Below are positions 21,221-32,036 of a DNA stretch of 64,000 bases, piece by piece. Under the pieces are notes generated by a model. It was not told where the DNA came from. It did not search any database and worked only from the letters and a program-made list of their open reading frames with translations. The stretch comes from Thermothielavioides terrestris NRRL 8126. Taxonomy: Eukaryota; Ascomycota; Sordariomycetes; Sordariales; Chaetomiaceae. The stretch's first letter is position 1. Each line of letters starts with the position of its first letter. The stretch lies in the NCBI RefSeq assembly GCF_000226115.1, contig NC_016459.1:1736001-1800000 (forward strand). The letters are read 5' to 3'. A program made the translations under genes and the position numbers.

Positions 21221-23501
21221 TTACAACACATATCTGAAGTTCTTGTTCTCAAACTCCGTCTTGTCCCGCATTCCAGCCTCGTCGCTTGCGGCTTTGTCGG
21301 CTGGACCATAGCGCCGGTCGCGGAGCTTATTGGCAACAAACATGTAAACTGCAGCGCAACAGGTCAGAATCAGTGTGTGAAGAAGCCATGGCTGTTTTGA
21401 GGTTACTTACCGAGAAGAGCGAGATGGCAGCCGAGTTTGATGGCATAGCCGACTAACAGGCCGATGGCGGCACCCTCGTATCTCGGCGCATCGGATTCCT
21501 TCACGACAAAAGGACCAGCAAAGTTGCCCCAGCAGTACGCCGTGAACACCAGAGCGCTCGCGAGCGAACGATGCGTGTAGCCGGCCATGTTGGACGAGAT
21601 GGTGGTCAGCGACACGGTGAAGCCGACAGACTGCGAGTTGACCAGCCAGAACGAGACGAGCCGGCCCCAGGTGTTGGAGCGGGGAAGGTATGCCATGCAG
21701 GCTGCGGCGACGGTGCAGAGGAGGTTGGCCACGGTGGCCGTCAGCAGGCGGGCTGAAAGAGAAAGGGGCTCCGGTTAGCATGCTCGCGGTGTCCTGAGTC
21801 GATATGCACCACGGGGCAGCACATACAGTTGGGGATATTCAGAGTAATGGCGCCTCCGATGAGCAACGCCACGACCTGGACTGCGTCTCCCACAGACTTG
21901 AGTTCGGTGGTCTTCGTGGTGTCAAAACCCATGTCCCGGATGATGACGGTGGAGAAGGAATTGACGACGCCGTTGGGAATTGCCCTGAGATGCGAACCAA
22001 ATCAGCCATCGTGAAGCTGACGGAAGGAAGATGATGATGGACAGAGCACATACGCCGCAAACACGCTGATGAAGAGCAGGATCATCTTCGGGTCCGTGAA
22101 GCCGACCCAGAGCTGCTTCCGGTCGAAGCGCTTGTTCTTGATGCCAGTCTCGTTGCTGGCGACACGCTTGACCGCAATAAGACGCTCACGGTGGCTCAAG
22201 AAGTGGGCGTTGGTTGGAGAGTCCGCCATGAAGAACCAGATGACCAGGGCCCACAGGCAGGTGACGCCACCGAGCTGTTTTCTTGTTAGCATACCTCAAA
22301 GTTGTATGGTTAGAACGTGTGCGACTTGCCATGTAAAAGATCAGTTCCCATCTATCGGGCTTCACATCCGTGGGGAGCTTGGAAATGCCCATGGAGATGT
22401 AGGATCCGATCTGGACGGGAATGTGAGGTCAGCGCGCTGGCACTTAGAGGGCTCGCCGGCCGTCTCGGAGAATCCAAAACTCACGATTCCACCCCAGCCT
22501 AGTGCGGAGCTACAACCACCAGCCAAGATTAGTGCGCTGACTGTGATCGCAATGCGGTAGAGACCACGTACTACCAGATGCATTGACGCAGCGGGATCTC
22601 TCGCCTGGTGTACCAGAACCCAGTCATCAGGGTCAAACCCCTGAAAGAAACGGCGTCAGCGTGTGCCGCGGCGTACCCAGTAAGAATGAATATCCCGTGG
22701 ACTTACGGCGTAACGGCAGCTTCAAATATCCCCATGATGACTGGCGTTCAAACTTGTTAGTCCGGGCGGAGGGGATGTTGGGGACGCTTTGGAACTCACA
22801 TCGAACGGCCACTGTGCAGGAACTTGTTAGTCCCTCGGCATGGAGCGAGTCGTGGCAGGTAGAGTAATTAGGACTTACGTGCGCTGGAGTAGGACCGAGC
22901 CTGCGTCATGAGAATGACCAACACCCCCCAGGCGAGGACACTGATTGCCAGGACTTTCTGAGCCGGATACCGTCCGATGAGCCAGCCACACGGGTACTGG
23001 CCAAAGAAGTAACCGGCGTACACCACTGCGAGAAGGGTATTCGGTCAGGGAAAACGTTCGCTGAGTTCCAATGGGCCATCGGCATCATTTGCGTACTCGC
23101 AGACAGGTAGTTGAACTGGTTCCCTTTCAACCCCAAGGCATCCTGGTAGTTAAACAGATTCGCGTAGTTGAGCGACGTCTTGTCCATGAACTGCAGGGCC
23201 TGCGTGATGAGGAACATGGGAAGAATGATGAGGTCGATCTTCCACCGCAGCTTTCTCAACTGTTCAAAGTGGCGTAGAGTCAGAGAGACTCCGGGTTCGC
23301 TTTTAGCTAAGAAGAGGTCACGGTGGATGTTGGCTAGGCACTGACCTCTCTCACGGTCGGCTCAACGTCCAGAGCCTCCAGATACTCTCTGTATCCAACT
23401 GCATTCTCCTGCTCGCTGACGTCCATGTCATCCGCCTGCACGATCTTGAGCTTGTCTGGCCGGTCCGCCGCGCCGACTGGCGCCTGGTTCGGGGAGGACA
23501 T
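21221..23501 (-). CDS. Dal5-family anion:cation symporter (allantoate/organo-anion permease)
   Basis: Twelve exons give 511 residues: 23346-23501, 23097-23259, 22879-23025, 22800-22811, 22707-22740, 22572-22640, 22485-22509, 22330-22410, 22054-22274, 21827-21984, 21411-21752 and 21221-21348. All junctions keep frame. It is a 12-helix MFS permease of the anion:cation symporter family: RWKIDLIILPMFLITQALQF then MDKTSLNYAN opens helix 1, RFIMGIFEAAVTPGL is the family motif, ADSPTNAHFLS marks the central loop, and the tail ends TEFENKNFRYVL as is common in this family. Members import allantoate, nicotinate, pantothenate, tartrate-like acids or, for yeast Soa1, sulfonates and sulfate. The substrate is unknown; the arylsulfatase neighbour makes a sulfur compound attractive. 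Odd features: a 12-nt exon, a 25-nt exon, and a GC-AG intron (22275-22329, donor GCAAGT). Confidence 0.9.
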
Positions 23502-24074
23502 GGTTGAGATGCAGTCGCAACGTGTTTGCAAGTGCAACGGGCTAGGTTGCAGCGCGTGGAAAATCGAGAGAGACGGGGCTAGCGACGGGGCCAAGCAAGA
23601 GAGACGGCTTGACTCTGGAGACAGCCAGGAGAAACGTTGGGAATATCAGCACGGAGAGGGACAGCAAAACATCTGGTGAGCATCTGCCCCTTATCATCTT
23701 ATAACCCCTGGTTCCGGCCCCATAACCCGGGGCCCCGCATGCTGCCAACACGGGAGTGGTGGGACCGAATCAACATGGGCCAAGGCGGGGGGGCGGAGAT
23801 GGTGGGAGCGACGCGAATCCTCTCCATCGCCACGGCGAATGCCCGCGGGCAGTGGCCGACAAGATGCCCGCTTCTCGGCACATCTCTGGCGATATTCCCG
23901 AGGAGCACAGTCACTCATTTAGACAGGATTGCAGATGGAGGGCCGGCACATACATATTCATGATCAAGAGACTCGGTACTTCCCTTTTCCGCTCTCACAG
24001 CACACGCCAACGTCTAAGCCTTCTCCCCCTTTCCGCTACAAAGACCTCTTGGAACCCACGGAACCCCTGCCTGC
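23502..24074. promoter_or_regulatory. Divergent promoter, permease / dienelactone hydrolase
   Basis: A 573-bp gap between divergent start codons. A shared control region is plausible because the two genes may be used together. No gene or repeat is seen. Confidence 0.45.
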
Positions 24075-25179
24075 ATGGATCCCATGATGGGCCAGTGGCA
24101 GTCATCTCAGCCTTCCCACACCGGGCCCGCGCCCTCGGACACGCATACTCATGAGAAGAAAGACCCGTACCTGGCCAAGCCAAGCGGAAGTTGCTGCCTC
24201 AAAGGGACAATCCACGAGGGCGAGCCGAGGGGGACCTGGGAAACCATTGCGGGCGTCGAGACGTACATCTCAACCCCGCCGGAGGGCAAGGCCAACGGCA
24301 ACGTGCTGCTCTACTTTCCCGATGTGTGGGGCATGTTTACGAACGGGCTCCTGGTCATGGACGCCTTCGCGGATGCTGGGTATACCGTCCTGGGCCTCGA
24401 CTACTTCCGCGGTGTGCGTGATATGCCCGAAGCACACACCCATTTTGGTGCCCCGTCCCCCATGATGACCAGGTCATTGTTGCTAACTGGCAAGCAGGAC
24501 CCGGTCTGGAAGCATCGCAAGAACCGACACGACAACAGCAATCCCGATTTTGACTACGAGGCGTGGAAGCGCAAACACACGGCGTTCGCCAACGAGGCTG
24601 TGCCCAAATGGGTTTCCTGCGTCGCTTCACGGTACCGACAAGTGAACCCAGAGACCAAGTTCGCCTGCGTCGGGTACTGCTTCGGCGCGCCGTACGTGTG
24701 TGACGAGCTCGCCAAGGAGACGGTGGCCGCGGGCGCTTTTGCCCATCCGGCTTTCTTGAAAGAGCACCATTTCCGAAACATCAAGAGTATGGAAATCTTT
24801 CTTTCTGTGGCCCCCGTTGTCGTGTAAGGAAACAATTTGAGATGCTTGCTGACACCGGCATTGACGGAGCACAGAGCCGCTCTTTCTTTCCTGCTCCGAG
24901 GTCGACCACACGTTCGATGTGCCGTCGAGGAGGCGTGCTCTGGACATCCTGCAGCAGGAAGGGAAAGTTTATCACTACCAGCTATTTTCCGGGGTAGAAC
25001 ACGGGTTTGCTTTGCGGGGCGACCCGAATGACCCTTATCAGCGTATGTGCCAGGCCCCCGACGGTTCTCTTTTGCAAAGGCCAAGTAAGTAACAAATATG
25101 CGTGGGTTTAGGTTGGGTCAAAGAGGAGAGTCTTGCCGGGATTGTCCGTTGGTTAGACTACTGGCTCTCTCGGCCTTGA
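24075..25179 (+). CDS. Dienelactone hydrolase family protein
   Basis: Four exons, 24075-24413, 24498-24786, 24875-25042 and 25112-25179, give 287 residues. Members are alpha/beta hydrolases with a cysteine nucleophile that open lactones such as dienelactone in chlorocatechol or aromatic breakdown; many fungal members have no assigned substrate. The N-terminal part has the CCLKGTIHEG family start and LLYFPDVWGMFTN. The nucleophile elbow GYCFGAPY puts the catalytic Cys at residue 174. The acid lies in EVDHTFDVPS, and the base is His252 in GVEHGFALRG. The last exon (WVKEESLAGIVRWLDYWL) is the typical closing helix. Intron 1 (84 nt, GTGCGT...GCAG) is a multiple of three with no stop, so retention would insert 28 residues after DYFRG; removal restores the family sequence FRGDPVWKHR. 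A dehydrogenase lies downstream on the same strand. Confidence 0.91.
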
Positions 25180-25951
25180 TCAGCTCAAACACTGGAAGAC
25201 ACGGTCTGTGTGTATAAATAAAAGAAAAAAAAAAATGTAAATCAGCATTTCGTGCTTCTTCACTTACGTCTCGAAAGTTCGCAAAAGCGCCCAGAGCCTC
25301 TTTTCCCGTAGAATTGAGATGAGACAGTCCTGAAGCGGGAACCCAACACTCACCACCACTTGCCAGGTTACAATTTCGTTGGCTGGGGGTCGTCGACGAT
25401 CCGACCAAGAGCAAGCCCCGTGCTGAAGATCTTCGGTTTGCGTGTCCGGTGGCGGAGGATTGTCCGAGACACCCGGCCTCGTGGGGGGGGGGGGGGGAGG
25501 GGGAGTTGCGCCTAGCGTCGAGATCTCCGCAGATCCCTTTGCCAGCTAAACCTCCCAATCGGCTAGATTACACATCACTTCGATGTCGGTTCATAGCGCA
25601 GGCCGGGAGTACTAGCCGCGAGGCTGCTCGAGGCGGGGTGGCGCTGGCGTGAGCACACGGGCATGTGAGCAAAAAAGGGGGAAAGGGAGGGTGGCGTTGG
25701 TGGAGTCGAGCTGGTGTGCCTTTTGACCGTCGGGCAGTCCCCGCGGAAGCTGGCCGGGATCCGCAGAAGTCATGGACGGCAATAACTGACCTCAGAATAT
25801 GTCCCAAGTGAGCGAATACTTGATACCAGGAATTTCCAAACCTCATAGACAGACCACATCTCTGGTTAGCATTCCAGGTTTCCTTCCTACACGGCTTGCC
25901 AAGTGAGCTTGATCGTCCAAGAGGCTGCTGCCAAATCTACGTGTTTTGCCC
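25180..25951. other. Intergenic, homopolymer tract
   Basis: A 772-bp gap between the dienelactone hydrolase and the dehydrogenase. It contains an A-rich run near 25,222-25,236 and a run of 15 G at 25,483-25,497. No gene is supported. Confidence 0.5.
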
Positions 25952-27345
25952 ATGGCGCCCCCGAGAGCATTTGATTTCGCCGGCGATGTGGCGATTGTCA
26001 CAGGTATGCCCAGCGCGTCGTTTTCAAGAAAGAAGAAGAAGAAGCAGAAGAAGAAAAGAAAAAGAAAAAGAAAAGATATCCTGCTAACCAGGCACTTGCA
26101 TCGTACAGGCGCCGGTTCGCGAATGGACGGTACGTCATGACCCCATATCCCACGTCTCAAGTTTGATCGATAATCAATCACCCTTCACTGACAGAACATG
26201 CACGGCACAGGCGAGATTGGCAACGGCCGAGCGTCCGCCATCCTGCTCGCGCGGCACGGCGCCAAAGTGGCCCTGCTCGACTACAACGTCGCGTGGGCCA
26301 ACGAGACCAAGCGCATGATCGACGAGGAGGGCGGCATCTCCGAGGTGATCCAGGCCGACGTGACGGACGAGGAGTCGTGCAAGGCCGCGGTGGCCAAGAC
26401 GGTCGAGCTCTTTGGAGCAGTGCATATCCTGGTGAACAATGGTACGCGTCCGTTTTCTCGGTTCTTGGTGTTGTTGCTCAGCGATCCCGGCCGCTAACCA
26501 TGTCATGCCATGTCATGGCATACCCGCTGCAGTGGGAGTCGGTGGCGCCATGGGCGACGCCACCGTGGTTAATCTGGACGCCTGGGACCGGGACTTCCGC
26601 ATCAACGTGACCAGCATGGTGCTGATGAGCCGGTATGCGATTCCCGAGATGCGGAAGCAGGGGCGGGGCGCCATCGTGAACATGTCGTCTGTCAGCGGCC
26701 GTAGGTTGATTTTTTTGATTTTTCATTCATTTTCGTGCCTTCATCAAATGTCAAGTCAATCATCATCATGCTAAGCTTACCATGGAGGCAGTACTCGGCG
26801 GCAATCCCAGCCTGCTCTATCCCACGACCAAGGGCGCAATCATCCAGATGACGCGGGCCATGGCCGCGCAGCACGGGCGAGAAAACATCCGCGTCAACTG
26901 CGTGTGCCCGGGCATGGTGTACACGCCCATGACGCGCGGCCGCGGCATGACGCCCGAGATGAGGCAGGCCCGCATCAACCAGAACCTGATGAAGCTGGAG
27001 GGTACTGGTTGGGATGTTGGCTACGGTACGTTCCTCTCCTTGCTCCGCAAATCTCCCTTTTCGGTGATATGGTGGTGTGTGTGTGGACATGTTTGTGACT
27101 GATGATGTTTCTTTTCTTTTCGATCGCATAGCCGTCCTCTTCCTCTCGAGCAAAGAGGCAAGATGGATTACCGGGCTGATCATGCCCGTCGACGGAGGAG
27201 TAAGTAACACAACCCGAGAGACTCAAGCAATTACAGTGAGGAGAATGGTTCTGACAGACAGATGCAGACCACAGCCGGGCGAGCCGACAGACCCGCGTTG
27301 AAGGAAGACACGTTAGCGGAGCAAACAACGGGTATCAAGAATTGA
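25952..27345 (+). CDS. Short-chain dehydrogenase/reductase
   Basis: Seven exons, 25952-26003, 26109-26129, 26211-26441, 26533-26700, 26792-27025, 27132-27199 and 27262-27345, give 285 residues. It is a classical NAD(P)(H)-dependent SDR. The cofactor loop reads TGAGSRMDGEIGNGRA, longer by about four residues than the usual TGxxxGxG; the extra piece is encoded partly by a 21-nt exon. VNNVGVGG replaces NNAG, the catalytic Ser is in NMSSVSG, and the YxxxK pair is YPTTK. CPGMVYTPMT follows as in most SDRs. LLDYN at the end of beta-2 puts an Asp at the cofactor-selecting position, which favours NAD (inference). The last exon is the least certain: I chose the acceptor giving MQTTAGRADRPALKEDT because it reads like related fungal tails. 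The substrate is unknown; the neighbouring dienelactone hydrolase suggests a catabolic step. Confidence 0.87.
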
Positions 27346-27527
27346 TGCGAACTGCTAGAGCAAGAGGGATGCACAACGGCTCGCCCAGTTATTCTAGAGT
27401 GGCTTCATGGGGCCTAGCTATTTCTTTCCCATACATACATGAATGAACGTGAGATTGCCACTGCGCCACGTTCCCACAACTCTCCTGACAGCGCGGAAAA
27501 GCAACGCACATATAACCCGTAGCATCT

Positions 27528-30148
27528 TTAAGCGCCCATTATAGAGGACCCAAAATCGCCCCCCGGGTCCAGCTGCATTTCCGGGAAACAATCCAAGAAG
27601 CCAAAGGCGTTGACGCCACCGAGGTACGTTTCCGGGTTGAAGTCCTGCGGTGAGGAGGGTTCGAAATAGGGGAACGCCGGAATGTAGGGATTCAGGTGCG
27701 TTCCGCTCGCGTCCGGCGCAGTCTGCGGGCCGCCGCCTAGATGGCAACTCGCGGCAGAGGAGTCTGGCGGAGCATTCGGCTGGTCGGATGACGTGCGGCT
27801 GAGGCCCCTGACAATGATGTTTATACTCCTTTCAAGGAGCGGACATCGGCGCGTGCCCGCGTTGAGGGCGCGGAGGAAAGTGCGCAGCACCGGGTGCTCC
27901 GTCCCCAGGTTGCTGCGCTTGGCGTCCTCCAGGACGACGGAGGCGCCCGTGTAGATGCAGTATCCCATCAGATATGTGATGTGGTTGAGACCGAAGGTCG
28001 ACTCGAGCAGCAGCAAGAGTTTCTCGATGTTCTGCGCTGCGGTAATGCACACCTGATAGTACGCTGCCACTGACCAAAATGGGCGGTGGGCGAGGATCAC
28101 GGTTGTGTAGTACAACAGACTGGGGGGGATGCAGATTAGTAGGTGCAAAAAAAAAAAAAGGACGGCGGACGGGGACAAAGCAAGAGTGGTGGCTTCCTTA
28201 CTTCTGGGATACAATGTGAGGCGGCGGACTGACGCTGGGGAGGGCGTCCGGATCGTACCGCAGATGGGCCGGCGACGCTGTCCGCCAGTCGTCGAGACGT
28301 GTCCTGATATCTCGCAGCGCCGACTCGGTGATGGCCCGACTCCGCCGAGAATACAGCTGCACGATGATGTCGTTGATGATGATGGACAGCTTGCACGAGT
28401 TCGAGAAACAGGACACAGCGTGGCTGGTGCTCGGTGGATACGGGGTTTGCGCGAACTTGGCGAGGTTAACGGAGTCGCCGTAATAAGGGGTCCACCTCTC
28501 CAGCTCCATGGAATCATCGACTATGACATCTAGGTTAGAGTTTTGCGCAACGAGACAAGTGGGTGGTGTGGAAGAGCGACGGACGTAAGTCGAGACTGCT
28601 CTCTTGCGGCAGCTCCGTGACGGCGGGCAGTCTCCCGGTATAGAGGCTTGTCGCTCTGTTATCCCCATAGTGGTCAGCAGGCACATGCCAACACGGCCTC
28701 CGTCAAGCATGGCGTACTTATCCCAGAAATAGCAACTCCAAAACAGACGCTTCCGAAGTTCCACGTCGACAGGGCCCAGGCCGTGAATTCCCGCGTCGCT
28801 GTGCTGAAGCCCGAGGTCGCTGGCCATGCGAAAGGCAATCCCGCTGTACACCCACGCTTGGGATATGGAGCCGCGGGCGAGTTCATACGCACTAAGCTGC
28901 AGAAGCGCTTGGACTGTCGGGATGGAGCTGGGCTGCTGTATAGCGGAACCTAGGAGAGAGCGCACTCGAGCAAGCAGAAACTCGGTGTAGTTGCTATCCT
29001 GATACTTGGATGCATGTGCGCATATTACGGTGAGGAGAAGCTCAGAGTAATAGCGACCCCTAGTCGCCATATCGCCTGCTTTTGAATCAGCTGGGAATTG
29101 CAGATTAGAGGGAGGCGGAGAAGGGGGGATTATAGCATACGAACGAAGGCTGCGAACGTGTCAGCTGCTTGAAATTCTTGAACGCTCATATCGGCGGCAA
29201 AGAGGGCTGAGGCTTACCTGGACGGTATACATACATGAACATTGGGGACACCCAAGTCCAGTGTATATGCAACAGCTTGGCGATGATCTGACGAGGGATA
29301 CCCGTCTGCAGCGAGGCGTTTCCTAACGCGAACTCCTCCCATATCTTGGCTTCCTCGGCGTAAGTCATGAGCGCGGACCGGACGTCCCTCCGGGACAAGT
29401 CTCCGGTTGCTGCCGAGGAGGCTTGGGTGGTGGCGGGAACACGCTTGCGCTTGTGCGGATCATGCACGGCTGACGTCGGGCCGAGATACTGGATTTCTCC
29501 ATTCTCGTCGACACTCAAGTCCGGGGGCAAGGCCTGGCTCGGGGCCTCCAAATACGCCGTGGGCGTATTCACAGAAGGCCCGACAGACCGAAACGTGGCA
29601 GGCTCACGGGCTGGTACCACACTAGCAGGCGGCGCCGTGACTGTGGGTTCCGATGGAGCCGATGGAGTGAAAGGGCTCAAGCTCGGCGGCGCCGCCGTCG
29701 GAGCTATCTGCGGTATTGGCGACGACAGAGAGCTGCGCGCATCCACGCGTGGAGAGGCTTCGGCCTGCGCGCGCAGCCTGGCGATGGTCTCCTCGGCTTC
29801 CTGCAAGCGCTTCGCCATGGCCATGACCTGCGACAAGGGCGGAACCCTGTCGTAGCGGCATTTGTCATTGTAGACCTCGCACGTCTTGCAGCTCGGCTGG
29901 CCACCTCCGCAGCGCACCTGGAGCGAGCACTTGTCAGCCATTCTTCGCTGGCAGTCAGGAGTCACGGCTCCTCGTACCTTTCGCGCGCGGCAGTTGGCAC
30001 AGGTCAGGCCTCTGTACGCTCGTTTCTCGTTCCTCGACCTGGTGGAAACCTTGCTGGTCGCGCTGCCGGGAGTCTGGGATGGGCTCGTTCCGGCTTGTTC
30101 TCGAGCCGAAACGGCGTCTTCCCCGAGTCTGAGCGTTTCCGTCTCCAT
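27528..30148 (-). CDS. Zn2Cys6 transcription factor with fungal-specific domain
   Basis: Seven exons, 29978-30148, 29218-29917, 29141-29149, 28718-29075, 28585-28655, 28202-28529 and 27528-28119, give 742 residues. The DNA-binding cluster CANCRARKVRCGGGQPSCK continues to DKC with the spacing C-x2-C-x6-C-x6-C-x2-C-x6-C. Intron 1 splits it after CRARK, a very common position. A coiled-coil-like linker (MAMAKRLQEAEETIARLRAQ) follows, then a Pro/Ser/Thr-rich stretch. The fungal_trans middle domain runs from about residue 290 (WVSPMFMYVYRPAFVRDMA) through RLFWSCYFWDKATSLYTGRL. Two features are hidden from simple frame reading: a 9-nt exon (29141-29149) and a 62-nt intron (28656-28717) whose removal restores that last motif. 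An in-frame ATG at 30,271 could add 41 residues; I chose METETLRL. It may regulate the convergent dehydrogenase or neighbouring catabolic genes, which is inference. Confidence 0.87.
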
Positions 30149-30560
30149 GCAGAGCAGCGTCCTCCCGTGGTCTCGTCGTACTTGGACGTCTTGCGTGATG
30201 ATGGCGCGACAAAGCAAGGCATAGAAACTGTATGTACGTATTTCTTTGAGAATCCATGGCACATGTGACATGGCATGCTATGTGTACAGGTTTCCGGGAA
30301 CAAACCGGCAATGCGGGGGATACGAATTTGCCACCTGGTAACGCTGCTGGAAGAACGGTCACGCGCCTTCCACGTGACCTCTGGGAGGTTGTTGGCACTT
30401 TTGCCTGCCATTTTCAGGGGCTTCCACAGTTGTCGGCGTATGCACATGTCCATGTAACTATAGCAGGGATCTACATAAGACATCGTCAATATCCTGCATC
30501 TGCAACAGACGGGGTCACTCCTTCGGGGTGGGAACGCAGGAGACCTCAACAAAAGTTAAA
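30149..30560. promoter_or_regulatory. Promoter of the Zn2Cys6 regulator
   Basis: This stretch holds the leader and promoter of the regulator on the minus strand and the 3' flank of the tRNA-Val gene. The regulator's frame stays open up to an alternative ATG at 30,271. Nothing else is seen. Confidence 0.4.
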
Positions 30561-30661
30561 TGACCGACCCAGGGATCGAACCTGGCACCTTCTCGGTGGA
30601 ATTGCTCCAGTTGTGTCCAACTCTTGTGAACGAGACGTGATAACCACTACACCAGTCGGCC
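30561..30661 (-). tRNA. tRNA-Val(CAC) with 28-nt intron
   Basis: On the minus strand the acceptor arms GGCCGAC/GTCGGTC pair with one G-U wobble. The D-arm reads GGTGTAGTGGTTATCAC as in eukaryotic tRNA-Val. The anticodon stem is TCTCG/CGAGA and the loop TTCACA...C gives anticodon CAC. The T-arm is CCAGG-TTCGATC-CCTGG and the discriminator is A. A 28-nt intron (30597-30624) follows position 37. The mature length is 73 nt. The Val assignment depends on placing the intron at the canonical site. Confidence 0.88.
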
Positions 30662-32036
30662 ATGAGCATCTGCTCGAGCCGAAGAATGCGGTTTACGACA
30701 ACCGGCACGTTGCGGCCGCCTCTAAACTATGGGCTCTTTAACCCCCCAACTACTCCCACTTACCTTCTCCGACTTTCGTTTCTGAGATAGATGGTTCCTT
30801 TCTGCTAGCTCCTCTCGAAGGACTGAATGGCATTGTTCTTGTCTTGGTGTCTACGCAGTAGTGTAAGCCCAGTTGCTAGCCCCTGGATGTACAGTACCAC
30901 TCCGGTCCGATGCATTGCCCCTGCAGTCATCTCGCTTTTGATATCCCCTCCTTGGTTCTAGGCTCTCGAGGCTGGGCCAACCAACGGGAATACGAATACA
31001 GCAAAGATTGTTGCCTAGATATGTATAATATTGATTATTTATGCAAGGTCCCTGGTCCCACGTCCAGGGGTAGAACATGGGGGCTCTCCTGTCGATATGC
31101 TTGGGTAGGATTGGCCAGAAGGGTGTCACCTCGCTGCTCAAGGCGCTGTTGGATCCAATCCCAGAGAGCAAATTTTTTTGATCACAATCTGATCAACCTA
31201 TTCGTCCAGTTCAGGAGACGGGAGCCGGACAGCTCGCCTCACTGCCGCCCCGGCGCGGACAGTGCTTGTCCTCCGGGACCGGGTGCCAAGCGACCGGGGG
31301 CCGGCGAATATTTAGTTATCTGATCCGCCCTGTGGCGTTCGAGTAGTTAGTGTACACTAGTGTAATCCGTTCAGAGCTATCAGATCCGCACCCCCCAATA
31401 CGCTGTCTCAACCCCTAAGCCCGTTCTCATTGGCTGTTTTCTTCGGAGGCGTGCCTCGAAACGGCCGATGGCCTGCGAACTGGTTTCCAGGATTCGAGAA
31501 TGAATCCTGGTCCCTCGTTTGTCTTGGCAATGCCCAAGGGAGCTAGTATAGTGGGTGCGTTCAAGGGAAGGTGGGCGTGTCGGAGCTGTCTGCCGGACGG
31601 GACGCCTTCTCTTTTCCTCGGCATGCATGTATGTACACGGCCACCACCGCTGCTCCTGGTGCCGAAGCACGCTGTGATCAACAAGAGTTCAGAAAGTTCC
31701 CTGATGCTTTCTTGAATCCTCTTCTTCGCAGTCTATCCCCGGCAGGTTTCCAGAACATAGCCCCATTGGCCAAGACACTGCGGCAACTCGTTGACTCCGC
31801 TGCCTCTTCAGAGTCCATTCCCAAGCTTCTGCATCCGTATCAGACAGCCTACCTCGTGCAAAAGGCTAACGCAGACCCCAATTTCTACTAGTCAAGTTCT
31901 TGCGACACGGAACTTGGCAACAAGCCTCTGCCTAAGCCCCTGCATAAAGCCGCCGACTCAATTTTCGAGCCGCAAGACCTCAAGTCGAGTGAGCGGCCCA
32001 AGGATTCCAACAACATGCCCAAGGCGCAACCCCGCC
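30662..32036. other. Intergenic, no clear gene
   Basis: A 1.4-kb stretch without a supported gene. One plus-strand frame near 31,690-31,891 reads like ordinary protein (ending PYQTAYLVQKANADPNFY) but has no ATG in a convincing place and no domain I know. It may be another piece of the broken gene that follows. Confidence 0.35.
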
